From positions 186,001-250,000 of the forward strand of contig JAIXMF010000009.1 in the NCBI GenBank assembly GCA_025201365.1: a DNA stretch of 64,000 nt. Reading direction: 5' to 3'. Within the stretch, counting starts at the first letter, position 1. The number at the start of each line of letters is the position of its first letter. Below the pieces are notes generated by a model, which worked only from the letters and a program-made list of their open reading frames with translations, ran no database searches and was not told the origin of the DNA. This DNA comes from Syncephalis plumigaleata. Lineage: Eukaryota > Zoopagomycota > Zoopagomycetes > Zoopagales > Piptocephalidaceae. The translations under genes were made by a program, and so were the position numbers. Of this stretch, positions 1 through 9,174 are shown piece by piece.

Positions 1-120
1 TGTAATTACTACTACCATTGCAATAACAACAATATAGCACATGAACCATTTAATAGCAGTGCATTGCATAATATCGATAATAACAACTATACATGACAAT
101 GACTGTATCGAGGTTGACAT

Positions 121-1453
121 CTACTCAACATAAGGATATCCTTTTAATGGATATGTTCTTAGGAATTCCTTTGGTGTGGGACGCTCCTTAGGCTTTGCTA
201 TTAATGTCCTACTTAGTAATTCAGTGATAGCACGAGGGATACGCTCTCCGTTGGGATAGTGATCGGGTATCACGACGGGATATTCGCCTTTTGCGTATTT
301 ACGAGCCAGCTCCTTATTCGACATAACTCGAACTAGCTTAACGATTGACCCGCGATGGTGCCTTCAATCGGCGGCTTATTCATTGTCATTTGGTAAAAAG
401 TCGCGGCCAATAGCCACATGTCAAATTTGTACAAATTGTAACTGGATGACGAGAAAAATTCTGGCGCTGGATGAGCCAATGGCATACCCTGAATTCTTTT
501 ACGTGGTCTTCTAAGGTTGAACACGCTAAATGACGTGCTTGTGTCAAAATCGACAATGGTTGGCTTTGGCGTGCCATTGCCATCAATACCAATCATAACA
601 TCTAAAAATATATGTATTAGACGATAATGAAGCATATGGGAATGTCGTTACAACTCACTATTAATATTGATGTCGCTGTGTGTTAATCGTGCACGATGCA
701 AGAATTGAAGTCCTGCTCATTAATGTTAGTTGACCTTCTATTTTGTTTGTTTGCTTTTTAAAGCAAATGATTTACCTTCAAGTAGTTGATAAAATAAACG
801 ATAGGCAGTCCTTTCTTTGCCGTAAATTGAACCATCAAAATATTCGCCCAATGTCTGATCGCCAGCATACTTCGTGAGCATACATTGACCAAGTTCTGGC
901 GAAAGATATTCGGACCATTTCAACTTTTTATATCGTTTAATCCACGCCTTAACTGTTGTCGGTAAACCTATTTTGAACGAGTGGACAAGCGTCGAGACAT
1001 ACTGACTGCCTTATGGTTTGTTTCTCTTTGCCTCTTCGATTCTCTATAAGCACATTGGTGAGTGGATTCAATAGTGACACACGTATGGTGTAATTACCTT
1101 GTGTATTCTTATCTCTTTATTGATCGTCTCTTTGTGATAGGAACATTTAATGAATGCATGTTCATTTTTATAGTTGGCAAATCCCATTACCGATGACGTG
1201 CCATATCCCAATCTACTATGAATTCTAAGACCTGCTTGCCCATATGCATTATCTTGATCGATTGGCAAGCTTATTGCCTGCCCACCAATGTCTACGCGTA
1301 ACACGATTAGCGTGTGCGCTCCACCGATATCCTATTTCCATACTTACTGGGACCAGCGTGAAAACCAACAGGTATAGCAAATGCTTTCTGACTGCAAAGA
1401 ATGGCTATCAGACAACCGGTAATACTCGTTCTATCAAATATATTAGAGCGCAT
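121..1453 (-). pseudogene. Secreted protein-kinase-like gene, apparently broken
   Basis: Five exons on the minus strand: 1453-1348, 1291-1098, about 1043-776, 712-659 and 601-121. Residues 1-24 look like a signal peptide ending SQKAFA. A kinase fold follows: glycine loop LGYGTSS, beta-3 lysine in AFIKC, a Glu in the alpha-C segment KEIRIHK, catalytic loop THSDININNV, metal-binding segment VDFDTS (DFG reads DFD), HPAPEFF, the alpha-F motif FDMWLLA and a C-terminal KERPT. The catalytic-loop Lys (HRDLK) is Asn. Two disruptions are visible: an in-frame TAA at 1011-1013, which skipping to a later AG could avoid, and a one-base frame break near 341-346 after IEGTIAG. Fold assignment is firm. Secretion is inferred from the N-terminus. 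Whether the gene is dead or mis-sequenced is open. Confidence 0.7.
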
Positions 1454-1910
1454 GTTATAATTGATCAAGCGTAGATAATAGCATAATGCCCAGAGGAAGA
1501 CAGCAGTACCAATTATTATCGAGATATATCGTATAGCAATACAATTAAAAAAAGGCAACTGAATGTGATGATAATATAGCAAGTGAAAAAAAAGACTGAA
1601 CGATGTATTTGACATATTCAGCAGAGCGTTGTTTTTATAGCAAGTGTCATGTGTATATCACCTTTCTTTGCTTTGAATTGTCTAAATTCAACAAGGAGGA
1701 GCATGTCACAAAAGCGGGGGTGTGATCTATTCGGGTAAATTGCAATTACATTGTTGCACGTCGTATCTTTCCATACTAATCATGCATGTCCACGTTCTGT
1801 TTCCTTTATTGCATATTTGACACGGCTCATGATCTAAATTAGCATACATAATATTGATGTAATTGATTGTCATGCAATGGTTTTTATTAGTGATAAATGT
1901 ATTATCCCAT
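1454..1910. other. Intergenic region without a recognised gene
   Basis: A-T rich spacer between the broken kinase gene and the 3' end of the first pseudokinase copy. It should hold the kinase promoter on the minus strand. I see no RNA gene, repeat or conserved motif. Duplicated-block homology begins near 1856. Confidence 0.5.
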
Positions 1911-3211
1911 CTATTGAGTGGTCAATAAAGTTTCGAAAGCTTTGGTATTTATGATCCCCCGCAATTTTGGTGTACCTGCACGACCTGCCGCGTAAAGTGC
2001 CTCCATTAATTGTCTAAGCATCTCCATGTGTGCTTTATATGCCTCCCTTTCTTCGGCTGGAAGCATTGCTATTTCTGCGTCAGAGTTGGGTAGGTTCGAA
2101 TTTGAGAGTACCATCTGAGCAACCATTGATCCCGTATACCAAGTATCATGATTGTATATTTCCTGTGTACTGATTTGAGTGCCAGTCTTCTTTAACTGAT
2201 TATTGCGTACATCATGTTGATATCGTTGAGCATCGAAAAACTTTACATTCTGGAAATTGGTCAATATAACACGCGTTATACTTCCATTTGCTTCGTTAAT
2301 CAAGATATCTAATAGACAATGATAGGTTAACAAATGCAAACAAATCAACAGCTATTAACATACTTAGTACACTAGCATTGTTATACTCGACGCCAATGCC
2401 GTTAAGGAAGCCTACAACTATTAGCAGCAACAATCGTGGTTAGCATTAGAACAGGCAATCAATACACTTTTTGCTACATACTTTTCATAAGTTCACTAAG
2501 CACCTTTGTTATCAGCTTTAACTTCTGATAAGAAGTTATATTCTTTGAATAAATAGTCCTAACTTGTTTAGCGGTATTATTATTTTCAAATACAATACAG
2601 CCACCGGCAGCATCTGCTGAGAAATAATCGACTACTTTCAAAAAGGCCGTATCTAACATTGGGAATTTGCCTGGGAAATTCAGATTAATTCTTCTGATAT
2701 ACTATTTCAAATCAAGTTAGCAGTATGCTTAATGAAGGGACACATCACTTACTCGGTAGAACATGAGCTCATTCGCGTAATCATCCGGCTTACTGCATTT
2801 GAAGTGCAAGCTTACTTGACCGATTTTGAATTTCTCTGTGTGGAAAGGCTTTTTCGACGATTCCTTCCACTCTATCTTGGTTAATCCATATTTCCGAGGC
2901 GGTATCAATTCATGGTATAATTCTCCATCTTTCATGTATATTCTACCTTGACCTTTATGATCATTTTGTGGTTGCACTTCTTCGGAAATAGAATTAAGCA
3001 ATTTTTGTATATTCATAACATCTGGCTGGCTTCTTTGTTGCTGTTGCTGCAATTGTGGTGCAGATTGTTGCTGCTGCTGTTGTCGCTGCTGTTGTTGGTT
3101 TAGTTCTACGTTATTGGAGTTTAACAAACTCGGTATATCCATGGCTTGTGTTTGATGCAGCAGCATCGTGCAAACACCAAGGGCAATCGCTGGCAATGTT
3201 AATCTAAGCAT
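1911..3211 (-). CDS. Secreted kinase-fold protein (pseudokinase), duplicate copy 1
   Basis: Four exons with clean phase: 3211-2753, 2701-2482, 2411-2364, 2308-1911. The N-terminus is a signal peptide (LPAIALGVCTMLLHQTQA), followed by a Gln-rich stretch of about 25 residues. The rest follows a protein-kinase fold in order: a beta-3-like Lys in HFKCSKPDDY, an alpha-C-like Glu in ANELMFYR, a hinge-like GGCIVFE, then GVEYNNASVLNILIN where the catalytic loop HRDxKxxN should be, LTNFQNV in place of DFG, and DTWYTGSMVAQM resembling the alpha-F DxWxxG motif. The catalytic HRD and DFG aspartates are absent, so phosphotransfer is unlikely. The frame is intact throughout. A role as a secreted effector or decoy is inference. 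The paralogue is at 20368-21635. Confidence 0.72.
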
Positions 3212-3670
3212 CCTATCTAGTGTATAAGAATCGAAATGGATGAGTATCGTGAAGTGGTTGTTATGAAGAAGAAAAAGAATAAGAAAAACTAAATAGTAGC
3301 TTGTTTATATAGGAGTTACAATCGAATATTTTTTATTTTATTGAACCATATGCAGTTGACGTCCTCCTGCGGTATCAAAGATGTATTTGTAGATTGGACC
3401 ACGTGTAAATGTAACAGAATAGCATACATCGGAGTAGTATTAATCTAATTCAAGAGGAATTCTATAGAGATTTTTCGATTACATCACATATACAGAATGG
3501 TTGAGAGTAGCATGGTGAACATGGAACAGCGCACATGTTTACACCAACAATAGCACAAAGTAAAAGTGATTACTGCTACTCTATTCTCCTTCGTAAATTC
3601 GTACCGTTTTCTTGTTATTTCTTATGTTACCTTTTTTGAGTATAGCTGCAGTTGTAGATCGTCCAATCTA

Positions 3671-3896
3671 TTAGGTAGTATAGTGAATGGCGTCCATACA
3701 TGTAACAGTTGAGGAGTCAATCAAGCTTTTCTGTTTGAGACAGCTTGTCCAAAAGCGTAGCTTATCCGACTCGGGATATGCTAGGACAAGTATCTCAGCT
3801 GCGATCAATGCTAAAACGGAGTATAGCTCGTTCTCTCGTGTGTCTGTAACAAGTTTACGTTCAGCAAGCAGCACAGCTGTACTAAAGAGGCAGTAG
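3671..3896. other. Short ORFs on both strands, kept in both duplicate copies
   Basis: Within the duplicated upstream block a 67-codon minus-strand frame (3874-3671) and a 69-codon plus-strand frame (3687-3896) overlap antiparallel. Both stay open in copy 2 (22091-22316) despite a few substitutions. The minus frame reads through a hydrophobic segment (SVLALIAAEILVLAYPES) and extends upstream without its own ATG in the first codons. I recognise no family. It may be a leftover exon of a neighbouring gene carried in the duplication, or chance. Confidence 0.25.
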
Positions 3897-4031
3897 CACG
3901 TTTCTCTGATTCCAGCTTGATCATTCTCCTAATCTTTCAGCTATGGCATACAACATGCTATACCAAGACTTTTAATCACAAATAAATAACCTCGTGTTTT
4001 TGTTACAAGTTTGAATTTCATCACGCTGACG

Positions 4032-4541
4032 ATATCTCTAGCTATGTGATACATTCGTAAAGTACTTTGATTATAAACATCTAAAATGCAGTAAGGCCTA
4101 CTTTATTTCTATACAATTTGCAGTATTTACTTGAAATAAACCATTAGTATGATCTCTATATATATCTGCATAACCATTGATACATATTTATTAAACATAT
4201 CGTATATATAAACTAATAGCGGCAGCAGCAAAAAACAGTTAAAAACTAAGAATGACAAAATGCATAGTTCAAAAGCTCTTGGTAGTGTATAGAAGAGCAC
4301 CAAACATAATATCAGGATTAATATAATAGGAGAGGGGAAAAGAAAGAAAGAAAGAAACTATGAACACCACAAGTCATAATATGCGCATAATAATAATAGT
4401 AGTAGGAGTAGCGATATTAAATGATAGAAAGAACGCAAAACAACAACAGCAACAGCAACAACCGGTACTAAACTAGAATAAAGAAATAGAAGAGCGTACA
4501 CAATCTATCCTTCCTTCCTTTCTTTGACTAAATAATGATAA
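4032..4541. other. 3' flank of the cystathionine gamma-lyase gene
   Basis: A-T rich, with short GAAA and CAA/CAG microsatellite runs (about 4335-4360 and 4440-4460). Presumably 3' UTR and cleavage region of the minus-strand gene that ends at 4542. No gene seen. Confidence 0.4.
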
Positions 4542-5951
4542 TTAACGTGAACCAATTGGCTCATCATTGCTGCTCGTTGTGGATAGTGCATCAATCTCTT
4601 GAGTATAATCTGGTGCAGCAATGGCCAATGCTTGTTGAATATCAGTTACTAGATCGTCTGTATCCTCAATACCGCATGATAATCGAATCAACGTATCGGT
4701 GATGCCTAGTTTGGCACGATCCTCGGCCGATACTGAACCATGCGTCATGAGTGATGGCAACTCGCATAGACTCTCGACGCCACCGAGACTCTCGGCAAGC
4801 ACGAATAACTTCACCGCGGATAGGAAACGTTCCGAAGTGGCAAGATTACCACGAATACGGAAGGTGACCATACCGCCAAATCCTGATTGTTGACGTTTGG
4901 CAAGCTCATGCTGCGGGTGTGACTCTAGACCCGGATAGATGACTTGCTCCACCGCCGGATGAGCTTCTAGGGCGCGTGCCACCGCCATGGCATTATGACC
5001 GTGTTGTCGCATACGTACATGTAGCGTTTTAAGACCACGATTCGCGAGGAAACAATCGAATGCCGATGGAATGGCACCCAATGCATTCTGTAGGAAGCGT
5101 AAACGTTCGGCTAACGCAGCATCATTGGTGATGGCTACACCGATCACCACGTCCGAGTGACCGTTCAGGTATTTCGTACCCGAGTGCACGACAAGATCGG
5201 CACCGAGGGAGAGAGGACGCTGGAAGTACGGCGATAAGAAGGTGTTGTCCACCACCACTAGCGCGTTATGCTTATGAGCAATCTCTGATATGGCACGAAT
5301 ATCTGCTAATCGCAAGGTTGGATTGGTGGGCGTTTCAATCCATACTAGTTTCGTGTTGTCACGGAAGTAACTCTCGAGCTGTGCGACATTCGTCAAATCA
5401 ACAAAGGTAATGTCGTGATTGAGGGCGGTGGCCACCTTGGTGAAGAAGCGATAAGTGCCGCCGTACACATCATTAATACTAATGACATGACTGCCTCGTG
5501 GCAATGCGTGCATTACGGTTGTGGTGGCAGCACTACCGGAAGCGAATGCTAGACCGTGGCGACCACCTTCGAGGGCGGCCACTGCCTCCTCGAACGAGCG
5601 ACGCGTTGGATTGTCGGATCGCGAGTACTCGAAGCCTTGATGTACACCCACAGCAGATTGACGGAACGTTGTAGATAGGGAGATTGGTGGAATCACCGCA
5701 CCAGTAGCCGGATCTGGATGTTGACCAGTATGAATGGCCTTGGTGCCAAAGCCAAAGTTGCCTTCATACGGATTAAAGTGTTCAGGCTGTGTATAGGCTG
5801 TGGCAACCGGTGTGCTACTAGCAGTGGCAGCAGCAGTAGTAGCAGCACTAACACTTGCACTAGTAGTAGCACTAGCACTAGTATCAGTGGTAGTAGAAGT
5901 AACAGACACAACTGCTACACCAGAATCGATATCTTCAACGGGTAGATGCAT
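4542..5951 (-). CDS. CYS3: Cystathionine gamma-lyase (PLP-dependent transsulfuration enzyme)
   Basis: Single exon, 469 codons. The Cys/Met-metabolism PLP family is unmistakable: FGTKAIHTGQHPD, PPISLSTTF, EYSRSDNPTR, the phosphate-binding FASGSAATT, VWIETPTNPT, VVVDNTFLSP, the PLP lysine in HSGTKYLNGHSDV and SLGGVESL near the C-terminus. The sequence resembles fungal Cys3 more than cystathionine beta-lyase or gamma-synthase, but substrate specificity is not proven by motifs alone. It would cleave cystathionine to cysteine, 2-oxobutyrate and ammonia in the cytosol. The first ~60 residues are an unusual Ser/Thr/Ala-rich low-complexity leader, absent from typical ~390-residue homologues. A downstream start is not excluded, but no in-frame Met lies between the leader and the conserved domain. 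Confidence 0.9.
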   Translation of the reverse strand: MHLPVEDIDSGVAVVSVTSTTTDTSASATTSASVSAATTAAATASSTPVATAYTQPEHFNPYEGNFGFGTKAIHTGQHPDPATGAVIPPISLSTTFRQSAVGVHQGFEYSRSDNPTRRSFEEAVAALEGGRHGLAFASGSAATTTVMHALPRGSHVISINDVYGGTYRFFTKVATALNHDITFVDLTNVAQLESYFRDNTKLVWIETPTNPTLRLADIRAISEIAHKHNALVVVDNTFLSPYFQRPLSLGADLVVHSGTKYLNGHSDVVIGVAITNDAALAERLRFLQNALGAIPSAFDCFLANRGLKTLHVRMRQHGHNAMAVARALEAHPAVEQVIYPGLESHPQHELAKRQQSGFGGMVTFRIRGNLATSERFLSAVKLFVLAESLGGVESLCELPSLMTHGSVSAEDRAKLGITDTLIRLSCGIEDTDDLVTDIQQALAIAAPDYTQEIDALSTTSSNDEPIGSR

Positions 5952-6865
5952 ATTGTCGACTATAGAATAGATGGTATACGATTATCCCTTTGGTAGCAGT
6001 GGGAGGACAAAAGAACAAGTAAACACGAAAACGACAAAGGGAAACAGTAGTAGTAGCAGTAATACTATACAACTAATAGCAGTAGTAGTAATAAAAGTAT
6101 GCCGAGTAAAACAATCGAAAAGATGAGACGAGGAATGGTATCAGTTTTGAATGAGACGAAGAAGGTGGATAGCCGCAATACATCGAGCGCTTTAATACTC
6201 GCAACCATGCTGACAAACCATAAACACAAAAGACAAAAATAAAATATCGCCGCTTTATTGTTGACACGACTGATTGGCCAATAACATCATCCTTGTTGTC
6301 GGTAATGTAGAAAGTAGGCATGCGTGTGACTGTCACATCACTCACTCTCTCTCTAAAAGCAAGAATGGGAGAGAGAACAAGCGAGATTACTGTGTACTCC
6401 GCCCTTGTTTTTCCCTCTTCCACACACACACACACACGAGTTGTTCACTCCCCCAATTCGCAATCAATCACACTGTTGTCATTCTGCTCACACATCTCCG
6501 GTTGGAATTGACACTGACTCAACGGCTTAAGAATCGCGCACCTCATTTGGGCTGAAAGTTACGCCATTTTCCACCAATGAGAGATGTCGTGGGAAATATA
6601 CCTCATTTTAGTCAAGAATGATGCAATCCATAGACAACAAAATAAAGGAGATAATTATTAAGTGTATGAGTAATCCAACTAAACTAATACGAATAAAAAA
6701 CATAATAATTTGATGAATGACGTCAACTGATAAATCACAGTTGCACAACTAGTATCTTAGTATTAGTAGTAGCATCATAGTAATAATAGATTGATTATCT
6801 GCTTACTGTTGTTATATTCGTCATTGTTGTTGTTATATTAATAATTGCTCATTATATTCATCAAT
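5952..6865. promoter_or_regulatory. Divergent promoter region between CYS3 and the HAD gene
   Basis: About 0.9 kb separates the two divergent starts. It contains GTA/CTA trinucleotide runs, a CT-rich stretch near 6340-6360 and a (CA)n tract at about 6421-6437. Two overlapping short ORFs lie across 6073-6555 but show no protein-like composition. No TATA box or factor site can be assigned with confidence. Confidence 0.4.
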
Positions 6866-8217
6866 ATGTCTTCTTTACTCTCATATCGTCATTATCATTA
6901 TTATGCATCCAAGTCGTGTGTAAATCGAGGAGGTGTAGTTCAATTGATTCTATTTGATGCATTGGGTACATTATTCTATCCACGAGTATCCATAGGAGAA
7001 CAATATGTAAGTGAGTGAGTGAATGAATGAGCAAGTGATTATATCATATATACATCTTACTCATCAATGACTACTCGTATCATTCCTAGAGGGAGGCAGC
7101 TAGTCGATATGGCGTGCAAGATCTACCATCTATCGAATCATTGAATACGGCATTTCGTCAATGTGTTGCTAAACAACAACAGATACAACCAATCTATGGT
7201 AGAATTGCAACCACTACTGATGAAGTATCTACTCGAACCACACCTGTAAATCAACCCTGTGCCAATTCTGCCTATACATGGTGGCGTAAAGTATGTTTAT
7301 TACTCGAATAACAAGCAACTAGTTAATATTGAATATATATATATATTGACTATGTCATATTAGGTGGTTCTAAATACATTCTATAATGCTGGCACATCAC
7401 ATCAAGGTATAATCACTACAGTATTAATTATTTGTATTCATTCATTGATACATTGTATGATTAGCATTGTCACCTGTAGTCAATCAAGTATTCGATGATC
7501 TATGGTATGGATTTAGTCAAGCCCGTCATTATGCATTGTATCCTGATACATTATCCACATTAAAGACACTACGCTCCATGTCAACTGGAGTGACATCGAA
7601 TAGTTCACTTCAGTTAGGTGTACTCTCCAATGTGGATACCCGAATTCGTACGTAGAATGCTATCAATAATCCATTAAGAATTCTTTCTTCTCACGCGTCC
7701 ATCGCTAATTGGTTGATATGATATCCCCCGCACATACACAATACTTGTATATGTATGCATATGTGTACTACCATCATCATTGTCATGGTCACTATGATGA
7801 CATCTATGTGCTATACTGCAGATCAGACGCTACAAGCATTAGGCATTCATGACTACTTTCAATTCGTGCTTTGTAGCGAGGAGATAGGCTATGAGAAACC
7901 GGATGAACGGGCATTTGCCATTGCGTTAAAGCATGCACAAGTTGATCACCCTCAATCTGTTCTACATGTAGGTGATGACTACCAACGGTAAGCTATTATA
8001 CAACTATTACTAGTAATATATATATATATATATTGACATGAAAGAAATTAGTGATTATTTAGGAGCTGAAGCAGCAGGATTACAATCAGTATTATTACAA
8101 CGGAAACTGGGAACATCATCATCATCATCATCTCATTCTACGACAATACCAAAGTATGTAACACAGCATAGGTCAATCCAAAGTTTGACCGAATTGTTAA
8201 CACCTAGAATGATGTGA
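6866..8217 (+). CDS. HAD-superfamily hydrolase, HDHD3-like
   Basis: Six exons in continuous phase: 6866-7006, 7090-7290, 7364-7406, 7465-7647, 7822-7987, 8052-8217. Motif I is LILFDALGTLF, motif II LGVLSNVDTRI, motif III the Lys of GYEKPDERAF, motif IV HVGDDYQRDYLGAEAAG. Cap-region WWRKVVLNTF matches the HDHD3/REG-2 subgroup. The nucleophile Asp of motif I is present, but the acid/base position (Asp+2) is Leu, as it also departs from Asp in vertebrate HDHD3. A phosphatase role is therefore uncertain. The last acceptor was chosen as TTAG|TGATTAT because only it keeps the conserved DYxGAxxAG frame. Confidence 0.85.
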
Positions 8218-8482
8218 GACTAAAAAGTAACGCAAGTCTTACCTATCTTTCTATTCTATCTATATGCATACATGCATACATGCATGCTTGTAGCATGTAC
8301 ATACAGACATGACAATAGGCGAGATATAAGGAGAAGGAGGATGGTAGTAGTAGTAATAGCGATACGTGAAATAAAAGAAAACGATACAGCGACAATTTAT
8401 TCATGCATATACTACTACTATTGCTACGATTGCTACTATTGCTACTGTTAATGTCATATACAACAAGTAAAGATCATCCAGT

Positions 8483-9009
8483 CTATGGTGTATGGCTATT
8501 GCTATTATTAGGAATTGCAGCATGATTTGCAGACTCATTGGAAAGTAGGTTAAATGCACTATTGAGTAGCTGTACTAGATCCATCAGCTGTCGCTTCATT
8601 CGTTCTAAATGGAATACAAACGGGCATATATATATATATATATGCGTGCATGCATACATGCATTGTGAATCATCTAGTATGTGTGAATCTGGTATGCTCA
8701 CTCCCTACCTTGCTCCTGTTCTACACGTCGAATTCCTTCTAGACCATTGGTGTAATGTTCAGTAAGCTGGTCACATTGTTGCTTGAGACGTGTGTGCACT
8801 TGCTGTAACATCTCCTGCACGTTCGACATCACATCCTTGGATATAGCTAATGGTAATGATAGTAGTAGCAGATATAGATAACAGAAAGAATAAGCATCAA
8901 TGATGATAATGATAATGTAGTATACTCATGTCAATCTACCGTCATATTCCTCGAATAACTGGCGAACATGTGTATCAATTCGTTGTTGCGTATGCTTTGT
9001 ATCCATCAT
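8483..9009 (-). CDS. Small coiled-coil protein of unknown function
   Basis: Three exons: 9009-8940, 8846-8709, 8604-8483, joined in phase, giving about 109 residues. After MDTKHTQQRIDTHVRQLFEE the protein is almost entirely heptad-like amphipathic helix (NVQEMLQQVHTRLKQQCDQ, then GIRRVEQEQERMKRQLMDL), ending in an Asn/Ser-rich tail. No signal peptide or membrane segment. The size and layout suit a small subunit of a coiled-coil complex (kinetochore, BLOC or tethering type), but I cannot name one. It lies 166 bp downstream of the trehalose gene on the same strand. Confidence 0.6.
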
Positions 9010-9174
9010 GATAATGATAATAATAATGATCAATAAACGAAGAAAGAACATAAAGAAAAGGAAAGCAATGTTATTAATACATGTTGATAATTGTTTAAAA
9101 GAAATAACATACTTTATTTTTGCAAAAGCAACTCATTAATCCATATGAGTTGTATTACTCACTCGGATCGAGCA

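Larger units (their letters stand above)
1856..4031. repeat. Segmental duplication, copy 1 (about 2.2 kb)
   Basis: This block matches 20308-22451 in the same orientation. It covers the pseudokinase gene, its promoter and about 0.8 kb of upstream sequence with a short conserved ORF. The 0.8-kb upstream part is nearly identical between copies (roughly 3% mismatch by eye), while the coding exons differ far more. Homology ends near 4031/22451, just after the shared sequence TTTCATCACGCT. No terminal repeats or target-site duplication are visible at either edge, so the mechanism is unknown. Confidence 0.85.

Noticed and set aside
6073-6555. Overlapping ORFs of 120 and 93 codons between CYS3 and the HAD gene
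   Set aside because: Low-complexity and CA-repeat derived, in a region expected to be promoter.
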